Positions 7,971 to 14,828 of a DNA stretch of 21,368 nt are shown here, one piece after another. The stretch lies in assembly GCA_030635005.1 (NCBI GenBank), contig DAOVZS010000012.1:1-21368 (forward strand), given 5' to 3'. The notes under the pieces were generated by a model. That model saw only the letters and a program-made list of their open reading frames with translations. It was not told the origin of the DNA and did no database searches. The translations under genes and the position numbers were made by a program. This DNA comes from Thiomargarita sp. Lineage in GTDB: Bacteria > Pseudomonadota > Gammaproteobacteria > Beggiatoales > Beggiatoaceae. Position 1 is the first letter of the stretch. Every line of letters starts with the position of its first letter.

Positions 7971-8993
7971 TTAATCAATCACACTGATACCAGTCATACC
8001 AGGTAAACGTGGCATTGTTTGTTCAGGAAATTCACCTGTTAAGCCCTTTAAAAAAGCCACGATATCTTCTACTTCTTCATGACTTAATGCTTTATTAAGT
8101 TGTGTTTTTGCCATCACCCGCACAGCTTCCGTCAAGCTATTCACCGCACCATTATGAAAATAAGGGGCTGTTAACACAATATTACGTAAAGTCGGTACAC
8201 GCCATACATGCTTATCAGCTATTTTCTGAGTGACGTCATAACGTCCCAGATCTTCCATTAAGCGATACTTTTTATCATATGTGCTACCGGCTATTGTTGG
8301 GAATTTCATAAACCAACCTGTTCCTATAGGTAGATTTGGACCACTGAAATTTGCACCTACATGACACGTTGTACAGCCAATTTTTGCAAACGTCTTCATC
8401 CCCTTCACTTGTTGAGGACTTAATGCTTTCTTATCACCTTGTACATAACGATCGTAAGGCGCATTAGGTGTGATTAATGTTCTTTCATAAGATGCAATTG
8501 CTTTAGCAGTATTTTCAACTGTCATACTCATTTTGTCGCCAAAGGCGGATTGAAACAGGGCTGCATAACCTGGAATAGATTTTAGCCGTTGCATAGTAAC
8601 ATCCCAATCTTTCATACCCATTTCAATAGGATTAGTCACAGGACCTTGTGCTTGTACTTCAAGCGTTGCGGCACGCCCATCCCAAAATTGTACAGACAAA
8701 AAAGCACTATTCCATACTGTCGGTGCACTACGTCCGCCTTTTTGACCTTCAATCCCCACAGATACGGGACGATTATCTTCACCACCCAACATAACATTAT
8801 GACAAGAATTACAAGAAATGGTTCCTGTACTTGATAAACGAGGATCAAAAAATAAAGCTTTACCTAAAGTTATTTTAGCGTCGCTTTGAAGATTATCTGC
8901 TGGAATAGGTGCTGTTTCTGGTAACGATTGCCATTGCACTGCATAAACAGGTACAGTCATGACACTTAATAAAAGACCTTGTAATAATTTCAT
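7971..8993 (-). CDS. Periplasmic di-heme cytochrome c peroxidase (CcpA/MauG family)
   Basis: Reduces hydrogen peroxide to water in the periplasm with electrons from small c-type cytochromes. I start it at the ATG at 8993-8991 because it yields a signal peptide (MKLLQGLLLSVMTVPVYA) and places the gene four bases after the upstream gene's stop; the longer open frame to 9143 adds 50 residues that overlap that gene and hide the signal. The mature protein carries two c-type heme sites, CNSCH (61-65) and CTTCH (207-211). Conserved CCP features include FFDPRLS, APTVWN (W94), the acid in NPIEMG (E124) and PYFHNGAV (277-284). At 340 residues it is typical. No clear ribosome site is visible, so translation is probably coupled to the upstream superoxide reductase gene. 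Confidence 0.92.
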   Translation of the reverse strand: MKLLQGLLLSVMTVPVYAVQWQSLPETAPIPADNLQSDAKITLGKALFFDPRLSSTGTISCNSCHNVMLGGEDNRPVSVGIEGQKGGRSAPTVWNSAFLSVQFWDGRAATLEVQAQGPVTNPIEMGMKDWDVTMQRLKSIPGYAALFQSAFGDKMSMTVENTAKAIASYERTLITPNAPYDRYVQGDKKALSPQQVKGMKTFAKIGCTTCHVGANFSGPNLPIGTGWFMKFPTIAGSTYDKKYRLMEDLGRYDVTQKIADKHVWRVPTLRNIVLTAPYFHNGAVNSLTEAVRVMAKTQLNKALSHEEVEDIVAFLKGLTGEFPEQTMPRLPGMTGISVID

Positions 8994-8997
8994 TGTT

Positions 8998-9426
8998 TTA
9001 AAGCGTAAATTCAGTGACCCAAAAATCATGTTTGTTACAAAAACTGGTAGCATAAAATTTACCCGTACTGCTGGGTAAAGGAAACGTAGATATTGCCTTA
9101 TCATCAGAAGGCGAGAATGTTTGCCCGCCCAATACTGTGCCATTCGCAGAAACTAGGGTATGACGCACAATAAAATGTTTATCACTCATACCATGATCAG
9201 TGATGATCGTCAGTGTTTTACCTTGAATCGTCACTTTAGGGGCATGCCCTCCCACCTTTTTAAGCCATTTTCCAGGATTTTTAGCAGTATAAACAATATT
9301 GTCCGGGTATGATGATGTTGCAAGTGGGGGGGTGGATATGCCTGCCATAACACTGGCTGATTGTCCTATTACCATACCAGAGGCGACAGTTAAGGCGGTT
9401 TTAATAAAGATTCTTCTATCTGTCAT
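8998..9426 (-). CDS. Tat-exported superoxide reductase-like (desulfoferrodoxin/neelaredoxin fold) protein
   Basis: Probable periplasmic superoxide reductase, reducing superoxide to hydrogen peroxide at a mononuclear iron with four His and one Cys. It has 142 residues. The N-terminus has a twin-arginine signal, RRIFIK (4-9), followed by a hydrophobic stretch to AGIS. The centre-II ligand pattern is visible: H61, H78, H84 and C130-N-K-H133; the H-x5-H and C-x2-H spacings match the family. The glutamate and lysine that normally precede the first histidine (E-K-H) are replaced by G59-G60. There is no N-terminal desulforedoxin domain. It sits directly upstream of the di-heme peroxidase with a 4-bp gap, so its product peroxide could be removed by the neighbour. 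The ribosome site before the ATG at 9426 is weak. Confidence 0.78.
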   Translation of the reverse strand: MTDRRIFIKTALTVASGMVIGQSASVMAGISTPPLATSSYPDNIVYTAKNPGKWLKKVGGHAPKVTIQGKTLTIITDHGMSDKHFIVRHTLVSANGTVLGGQTFSPSDDKAISTFPLPSSTGKFYATSFCNKHDFWVTEFTL

Positions 9427-9458
9427 GATATATTCACTTATTAATTGTAAGGTGATTT

Positions 9459-9472
9459 ATTATAACATTATA
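9459..9472 (-). promoter_or_regulatory. Candidate -10 elements for the superoxide reductase-peroxidase unit
   Basis: On the minus strand TATAAT occurs twice (plus-strand attata at 9459-9464 and 9467-9472), 33 to 46 bases before the start codon. No convincing -35 hexamer lies at the normal distance from either, so if real this promoter may need an activator. Confidence 0.3.
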
Positions 9473-9534
9473 TGTACTGAAATAGTGGTATACTTGAAAA
9501 GCATTCTTTCGTTATATATAATTAGGAGAAATAA

Positions 9535-9879
9535 ATGAGTTCACAAAAAACCTTAAAATTACTGCCACAAGATGCTATTAAGTTGCTTGAGATTTCGGCA
9601 CATTTAACTTCTGATATCATGCAAACGAAAGCAAAAACTGATCAGAAATCAATGACTGACACAGAATTGAAAAATATTTTTTCTGTTTGTGTTGATATGG
9701 TGCACGAGAAATTTAGAACCTTGCCTACATGTGAACAAGAATTTCGCCAATTAAATGAGAAATTTTCTTCAATTAGCGAAATGCACCAAATATTTTCGGA
9801 TAAAATCAGCAGTGTTGAAAAAAGATTATCAGCAATACCCCACCATCGTGCGAGCAGACGTCCAGGCGGATTAGATTAA
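9535..9879 (+). CDS. Small hypothetical protein, helical/coiled-coil
   Basis: I do not recognise this 114-residue protein. It has no signal peptide or membrane segment. It is rich in Lys, Glu, Gln and Ser, with long stretches that read as amphipathic helix (about 8-60 and 66-98). The region around QEFRQLNEKFSSISEM-to-VEKRLS has a heptad-like pattern suggesting a coiled coil. There are two cysteines (C52, C66). The tail is basic and flexible (HHRASRRPGGLD). A strong AGGAG at 9525-9528 supports the start. It lies between the divergent superoxide reductase gene and aprB, 180 bp ahead of aprB and its own promoter, so it is probably a separate unit. It is not the membrane protein AprM, which precedes aprBA in some sulfur oxidisers. 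Confidence 0.7.
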   Translation: MSSQKTLKLLPQDAIKLLEISAHLTSDIMQTKAKTDQKSMTDTELKNIFSVCVDMVHEKFRTLPTCEQEFRQLNEKFSSISEMHQIFSDKISSVEKRLSAIPHHRASRRPGGLD

Positions 9880-9987
9880 ATCAACTTGATAAAAAAATTT
9901 TATATCAAACAAAAATAAATCTATTTGAATTTATAGGGCATCATCTATTATTATGATGGATACGTCATTTGCTCATATTGATTTCAC

Positions 9988-10015
9988 TTGACTTATTTGA
10001 AAATTCAGATACAAT
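9988..10015 (+). promoter_or_regulatory. Sigma-70 promoter of aprBA
   Basis: TTGACT (9988-9993), 16-bp spacer, TACAAT (10010-10015). Transcription would start near 10022, leaving a 38-nt leader to the aprB ATG with GAGGAA at 10045-10050 as ribosome site. The same ACTTGACT octamer and spacer length occur at the dsrA promoter. Confidence 0.62.
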
Positions 10016-10059
10016 AATAAAAGTTTATTATATAGCAAACAGAAGAGGAAACTCGAACG

Positions 10060-10527
10060 ATGCCAACATTTGTACGGACAGAGAAATGTGATGGTTGCAA
10101 AGGTCAAGATAAAACGGCCTGTATGTATATTTGCCCCCATAACTTAATGAAATTAGACAAAGATGGTTCAGAAACTGGGCATGCAATGAAAGCCTATAAT
10201 CAAGAACCAGAGCAGTGTTGGGAATGTTATTCTTGTGTGAAAATTTGTCCACAAAATGCTATCGAAGCCCGCCATTATGCTGATGTTGTCCCATTAGGTG
10301 CCTCTGTACAACCGTTACGTGGCAGTGACTCTATTATGTGGACGATCAAATTCCGTAATGGTAACATGAAGCGCTTCAAATTCCCCATTCGTACTACTCC
10401 TGAAGGATCTATTGTTCCTTATGCCGGCAAACCTAAAGTTACTATAGCCGACATTGATAAACCTGGATTGTTTGATACAGAAAAAGAATTTAAATGCGAT
10501 AAAAGTCAATTGATTTGCTTAAAATAA
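10060..10527 (+). CDS. aprB: Adenylylsulfate (APS) reductase, beta subunit
   Basis: Electron-transfer subunit of APS reductase, which in sulfur oxidisers works from sulfite and AMP towards APS. It has 155 residues, the usual size. Two [4Fe-4S] clusters are served by C10, C13, C21, C25 and by C53, C56, C59, C63 (CWECYSCVKICP). The extended spacing in the first set (CDGCKGQDKTACMYICP) is characteristic of AprB. The C-terminal region after residue 95 is the tail that wraps around AprA. A good GAGGAA ribosome site is present. aprA follows after 39 bp. Neither aprM nor qmoABC, the usual membrane partners, is in the window. Confidence 0.97.
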   Translation: MPTFVRTEKCDGCKGQDKTACMYICPHNLMKLDKDGSETGHAMKAYNQEPEQCWECYSCVKICPQNAIEARHYADVVPLGASVQPLRGSDSIMWTIKFRNGNMKRFKFPIRTTPEGSIVPYAGKPKVTIADIDKPGLFDTEKEFKCDKSQLICLK

Positions 10528-10566
10528 CGATTCACAACATAACACATCTAGATTAGGTAATAAAAC

Positions 10567-12504
10567 ATGGCAGAAGGTACTTTTGGTAATCCAGAAATTG
10601 TAGAAGAAGAAGTTGATCTCCTCCTGATTGGCGGTGGTATGGCTTGTTGTGGTGCAGCTTATGAAATGATGCGCTGGATTGAAGGCACAGATTTAAAAGT
10701 CAAATTGATTGACAAAGCTGCAATGGATCGTTCAGGCGCCGTTGCACAAGGTTTGTCCGCAATTAATACTTATCTTGGTGACAATGATCCTGCAGATTAT
10801 GCACGCATGGTTGCCAACGATTTAATGGGTATTACACGTGATGATTTGGTGTATGACTTAGGGCGTTATGTAGATGATTCCGTTCATTTGTTTGAAGAAT
10901 GGGGCTTACCTATTTGGAAAACAGACGAAAATGGTGGTCGTCATGATGGTTCTAAAAAAGATTTACCTTCACTAAAAGACGGCGGTAAACCTGTTCGTTC
11001 TGGTAAATGGCAAATCATGATCAACGGTGAATCCTATAAATGGATCGTCGCTGAAGCAGCCAAAAAGGCTTTAGGTAGTGAGAATATTCAAGAGCGTGTC
11101 TTTATCGTTAAATTAATTAATGATAAAAATGATGCAAAACGTGTTTCTGGTGCTATTGGATTTTCTGTACGTGAACATAAGATTCATGTTTACAAATTCA
11201 AAGCATGCTTATTAGCAGCGGGTGGTTGTGTTAATCTCTTCCGTCCTCGCTCAGTGGGTGAAGGAACAGGTCGTGCATGGTATCCTGTATGGAATGCAGG
11301 TTCTACCTATGCCATGGCTGCTGAAGCAGGTGCAGAATTAACCATGATGGAAAATCGCTTTGTACCCGCCCGTTTTAAAGACGGTTATGGTCCAGTAGGC
11401 GCATGGTTCTTACTTTTCAAAGCTAAAGCAACCAATGCCATTGGTGAAAACTACATGGTTAGAAATAAGGATATGTTAAAAGACTATCCTCCTTATGGTT
11501 TAGCCGCTGTACCCGCTTCTTGTTTACGTAACCATCTGATGATGCATGAGATGAAAGAAGGTCGTGGTCCTATTTATATGGATACACCGACTGCCTTAGG
11601 TGCATTAGCAGAAACCATGAGTAAGAAAGAAATCAAGCATTTAGAAGCAGAAGCTTGGGAAGATTTCTTAGACATGTGTATTGGACAAGCTGGCGTATGG
11701 GCTGGTGAAAACATTGAACCTGAGAAAAAAGCCTCCGAGTTAATGCCAACCGAACCCTATTTATTAGGCTCTCATTCAGGTTGTTGTGGTATTTGGGTAT
11801 CAGGACCGACTGATTTAGGTGCGCCTAAAGAATGGTCTTGGGGATATCGTTCCATGACTACTATTAATGGACTGTTCACTGCGGGTGATGGTGTTGGCGC
11901 ATCTGGACATAAATTTTCTTCAGGATCACATGCTGAAGGACGTATTGCTGCTAAAGCAATGGTCAAGTATGTCATAGACAACAAAGATTGGAAACCAGAA
12001 TTAGATACTCCAGTTGATGAGTTAGTGAAAGAAATCTACACTCCAGTGAAAACATTCTTGGAGCATAAAGATTACAGTACTGCTATTGACGTGAATCCAC
12101 ACTACATCACTCCTAAGATGTTGCAATTCCGTCTACAAAAAATCATGGATGAATATTGTGCAGGTGTGGCTACTTGGTATCAAACCAATGCACACATGTT
12201 GAAAGTCTGTGAAGAAAAATTGGAAATGCTGAAAGAAGATTCCTTGAAAATGCGTGCTAAAGATTTACATGAGTTATTACGTGCTTGGGAAAACTATCAT
12301 CGCATTATCACTGCTGAAGCCCACATGAAACACATCCAATTCCGTGAAGAATCTCGTTATCCTGGATTCTACTATCGCAAAGATTTTGACTTTGTTGATG
12401 AGGAAAATTGGAAATGCTTTGTAAATTCAACTTATGATAAAAAGACTCAAAAATGGAGTTTGAAGAAAGTACCTCATGTTGATTTAGTCGCCAAAGCTAA
12501 GTAA
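10567..12504 (+). CDS. aprA: Adenylylsulfate (APS) reductase, alpha subunit
   Basis: Catalytic FAD subunit of the cytoplasmic AprBA heterodimer, interconverting sulfite plus AMP and APS. It has 645 residues, full length. The FAD-binding start LLIGGGMACCGAAYE (19-33) and the second FAD-contact region GDGVGASGHKFSSGSHAEG (from about residue 440) are clear. The middle holds family signatures such as RSGAVAQGLSAINTYLG, CLLAAGGCVNLFRPRS and SGCCGIWVSGP. The C-terminal third (YHRIITAEAH, FREESRYPGFYYRKDF) matches the helical domain. It is co-transcribed with aprB and ended by a strong terminator. Which AprBA lineage it belongs to cannot be told by eye. Confidence 0.97.
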   Translation: MAEGTFGNPEIVEEEVDLLLIGGGMACCGAAYEMMRWIEGTDLKVKLIDKAAMDRSGAVAQGLSAINTYLGDNDPADYARMVANDLMGITRDDLVYDLGRYVDDSVHLFEEWGLPIWKTDENGGRHDGSKKDLPSLKDGGKPVRSGKWQIMINGESYKWIVAEAAKKALGSENIQERVFIVKLINDKNDAKRVSGAIGFSVREHKIHVYKFKACLLAAGGCVNLFRPRSVGEGTGRAWYPVWNAGSTYAMAAEAGAELTMMENRFVPARFKDGYGPVGAWFLLFKAKATNAIGENYMVRNKDMLKDYPPYGLAAVPASCLRNHLMMHEMKEGRGPIYMDTPTALGALAETMSKKEIKHLEAEAWEDFLDMCIGQAGVWAGENIEPEKKASELMPTEPYLLGSHSGCCGIWVSGPTDLGAPKEWSWGYRSMTTINGLFTAGDGVGASGHKFSSGSHAEGRIAAKAMVKYVIDNKDWKPELDTPVDELVKEIYTPVKTFLEHKDYSTAIDVNPHYITPKMLQFRLQKIMDEYCAGVATWYQTNAHMLKVCEEKLEMLKEDSLKMRAKDLHELLRAWENYHRIITAEAHMKHIQFREESRYPGFYYRKDFDFVDEENWKCFVNSTYDKKTQKWSLKKVPHVDLVAKAK

Positions 12505-12530
12505 TCAATAGTTAAGATTGCAGCCTGAGT

Positions 12531-12566
12531 AAAAAGCCCAGCCTAAGTAGGCTGGGCTTTTTTTTT
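12531..12566 (+). terminator. Strong intrinsic terminator after aprA
   Basis: A perfect 14-bp stem (12531-12544 with 12549-12562) containing a GC-rich core AGCCCAGCCT, a 4-base AAGT loop and a nine-T run (12558-12566). It ends only 16 bases before the first possible grpE start codon. Confidence 0.93.
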
Positions 12567-12582
12567 ACAAAAAAATAGATTT

Positions 12583-13092
12583 ATGTATATTAAAACTATG
12601 TCTGACTCTATCAAACATCTTGAAAATAAAATAGATAAACTACAAGCTGATTTTCAAAGTAAGCTGAAATATGATCAACATAAAGATCACATTATTGATC
12701 ATTTGCATAATGAATTACAAGAATATAAAAATGATCTCATCAAAAAGCTTGTGCAACCTATGATCATGGATGTCATTCAAACCATTGATGATTTTCAAAA
12801 ATTGACAGTGCATTACCAACAGAAAAAAGACATTGATCCTCGAAAATTACTGAAATTAATGGCCACTATTCCAGATGATTTAGAACATCTTCTCTATCGG
12901 CAAGGGATAGAAGTCTTTCACTGTACCGATCCTATTTTCAATCCTAATCGTCAAAGAGTCGTTAAAACCGTAGTCACCCATGATATTGCAAAAGATAAAA
13001 CAATAGCCAAAATTTTACATCAAGGCTACGAATGGGAAAATCAAATATTGCGTCAAGAAATGGTTGAAGTGTATCTTTATACAAAGGAATAA
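12583..13092 (+). CDS. GrpE-like nucleotide exchange factor
   Basis: Probable exchange factor for the Hsp70 encoded next to it: GrpE proteins release ADP from Hsp70. It has 169 residues from the ATG at 12583, or 164 from the ATG at 12598 (MSDS); neither has a visible ribosome site, so the start is uncertain. Residues 8-58 form a long charged helix (HLENKIDKL to NDLIKKLV), the dimer-forming coiled coil of GrpE. The C-terminal beta head shows LLYRQGIEVF, the DPIFNPNRQ region and HQGYEWENQILRQEMVEVYLY (146-166), matching the GrpE ending. It is divergent in sequence from housekeeping GrpE. The Hsp70 gene begins 4 bp after its stop, so the two probably form a dedicated pair. Confidence 0.85.
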   Translation: MYIKTMSDSIKHLENKIDKLQADFQSKLKYDQHKDHIIDHLHNELQEYKNDLIKKLVQPMIMDVIQTIDDFQKLTVHYQQKKDIDPRKLLKLMATIPDDLEHLLYRQGIEVFHCTDPIFNPNRQRVVKTVVTHDIAKDKTIAKILHQGYEWENQILRQEMVEVYLYTKE

Positions 13093-13096
13093 AAAT

Positions 13097-14746
13097 ATGG
13101 CTAACAAAATCAAAAAGATATTTGGTATAGATTTAGGCACCACTTATTCAGCTGTTGCTTGTGTGGATGAACATGGGAAATCGGTGATTATCCCGAATGC
13201 AGAAAATCAAAGTATCACACCTTCTGTCGTTTTTTTTGATGGAGAGGATGTTATTGTGGGTGATGTGGCTAAAGAAAATACGAAACTTTACCCCAATGAG
13301 ATTGTATCATTAATAAAACGTTCCATGGCGGATCCCAATTTTCTATTTGAATATAAGGGTAAAGATTATCGTCCAGAAGAAATTTCTGCTTATATACTCC
13401 GAAAACTCATTAAAGATGCCGAACAAGAATTAGGAGAAAAGATTAGCGATATTGTCATTACATGTCCCGCTTATTTTGGGATTAATGAGCGTGAAGCGAC
13501 GCGATTATCTGGAGAAATTGCAGGCTTAACGGTACGTCAAGTGCTTAATGAGCCAACCGCAGCCGCCATCGCTTATGGCACAATGGGTAATTCTGAAGAT
13601 AAAGTTATCTTAGTTTATGATTTAGGAGGCGGTACTTTTGACATTACGATGATTCATGCAAAACCCGATGCTATTGATGTTATTTGTACTGGCGGTGATA
13701 AAGAATTAGGGGGAAAAGATTGGGACGATAGAATGATTCAATATTTAGTGGATGAATTTCAGGTCACAACGGGTTGCAAAGATAATATTTTAGAAGATAT
13801 TGATATATGGCAAGAATTACAATTAACAGTCGAAAAAGCTAAAAAAACCTTATCGCAACGAGAAAAAGCACCTATTCTAGTCACATATCATGGAGAACGT
13901 GCGAAAATTGAATTAACGCGCAAAAAATTTGAGGAAATCACACAAGATTTATTGGACAGAACAATTAGCCTCACACACGATATGTTGAATGAGGCAAAAA
14001 GAAAAGGGTATCATGCCTTTGATGATTTTATTTTAGTCGGCGGTTCAACACGCATGCCACAAGTGCTCCTGCGTGTACAACAAGAGTTTTCCAGTGTCAA
14101 ACCTAAATTATTTTCACCAGATGAAGCTGTGGCAAAAGGAGCCGCTATTTTTGCATGGAAGCTTTCATTAAATGACGAACTTTCAAGACGTGTGACTGAA
14201 TATACTGAAAAGCATGAAATCGCTCTCTCACCACTTGAGATCCCTGAAGAAATTGCACAAGCAGTGGCTGATGAGGCAGGATTTACATTAGAAGCTGTAA
14301 AATATTCTAAAATGGCCATTAGAAATGTGACCAGTAAAAGTTTTGGCGTGCTTGCCTTAAATCAAGATAATGAAGATCGGGTTGTTAATCTGGTTTTGAA
14401 AAATACCACTGTACCCACTGAAATCACAGATAGTTTTGGAACGCATGTGTCTAATCAAGAGACTGTTGAGATTAAAATCATGGAGTCTGATGTCAGTGAT
14501 AAGGAAGTAAAACCTGAGAATGCTATAGAAATTGGAACCGCTATTTTGAGTCTTCCTCCCAATTTACAAATTGGTTCACCTATTGAAATTACGTTTCTTC
14601 TAAATGGAGAGGGACGATTAGAAATCACTGCATTTGAAGTGATTCAAGCAAGACAGGTATCAGTTACCATTGATACTTCTTCTGTGATTCAAGGAGAAGC
14701 GCTGGAAAAAGCAAAAGAACGCAGTCGCAAACTAGTCGTTTATTAA
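13097..14746 (+). CDS. Hsp70-family chaperone lacking the C-terminal lid
   Basis: ATP-driven chaperone-like protein of 549 residues. The start at 13097 is chosen because AAAGGA (13083-13088) is well placed; an upstream ATG at 13064 overlaps grpE and adds 11 unlikely residues. The nucleotide-binding domain is complete: IDLGTTYSAV (11-20), VYDLGGGTFDIT (173-184), LVGGSTRMP (313-321). Between it and the substrate-binding part lies an unusual charged stretch, about 355-408, where DnaK has a shorter segment and the VLLLDVTPLSLGI linker; here the equivalent reads MAIRNVTSKSFGV (406-418). A beta-sandwich-like substrate domain runs to about 528, then one short helix ends the protein at residue 549. 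The roughly 90-residue helical lid of DnaK is absent. It is paired with grpE; no J-protein is in the window. Confidence 0.88.
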   Translation: MANKIKKIFGIDLGTTYSAVACVDEHGKSVIIPNAENQSITPSVVFFDGEDVIVGDVAKENTKLYPNEIVSLIKRSMADPNFLFEYKGKDYRPEEISAYILRKLIKDAEQELGEKISDIVITCPAYFGINEREATRLSGEIAGLTVRQVLNEPTAAAIAYGTMGNSEDKVILVYDLGGGTFDITMIHAKPDAIDVICTGGDKELGGKDWDDRMIQYLVDEFQVTTGCKDNILEDIDIWQELQLTVEKAKKTLSQREKAPILVTYHGERAKIELTRKKFEEITQDLLDRTISLTHDMLNEAKRKGYHAFDDFILVGGSTRMPQVLLRVQQEFSSVKPKLFSPDEAVAKGAAIFAWKLSLNDELSRRVTEYTEKHEIALSPLEIPEEIAQAVADEAGFTLEAVKYSKMAIRNVTSKSFGVLALNQDNEDRVVNLVLKNTTVPTEITDSFGTHVSNQETVEIKIMESDVSDKEVKPENAIEIGTAILSLPPNLQIGSPIEITFLLNGEGRLEITAFEVIQARQVSVTIDTSSVIQGEALEKAKERSRKLVVY

Positions 14747-14766
14747 GGTAATGAATAAAACTTCAA

Positions 14767-14792
14767 AACATGTCTAAGGCTATAGGCATGTT
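14767..14792 (+). other. Hairpin in the hsp70-gdh gap
   Basis: Arms 14767-14776 and 14783-14792 form a 10-bp stem with one G-U pair and a 6-base loop. No T run follows, so terminator function is doubtful. It lies in the 82-bp gap ahead of the glutamate dehydrogenase gene and might affect read-through or translation. Confidence 0.35.
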
Positions 14793-14828
14793 GCCCATAA
14801 ACTTAGGACGATTCAGGAAAGCAATATC

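Noticed and set aside
8994..9143. N-terminal extension of the peroxidase gene up to 9143
   Set aside because: It would overlap the superoxide reductase gene by about 146 bases and bury the signal peptide that begins at the ATG at 8993.
9494..9522. TTGAAA-N17-TATAAT promoter just before the 114-residue gene
   Set aside because: The hexamers and spacing are good, but transcription would start around 9529, after the AGGAG ribosome site at 9525-9528, so the transcript would lose it. It might be fortuitous or drive a leaderless mRNA; I did not list it as a feature.
9939..9958. CATCAT/ATGATG inverted repeat between the 114-residue gene and aprB
   Set aside because: A 6-bp stem with an 8-base loop in AT-rich sequence and no T run is too weak to call a terminator or operator.
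13064..13096. Alternative Hsp70 start at 13064
   Set aside because: It lies inside grpE, adds 11 residues unlike Hsp70 N-termini, and the ATG at 13097 has a well-placed AAAGGA.
14767..14792. Hairpin after hsp70 as an intrinsic terminator
   Set aside because: No T run follows the stem and the stem is not GC-rich, so I list it only as a hairpin.
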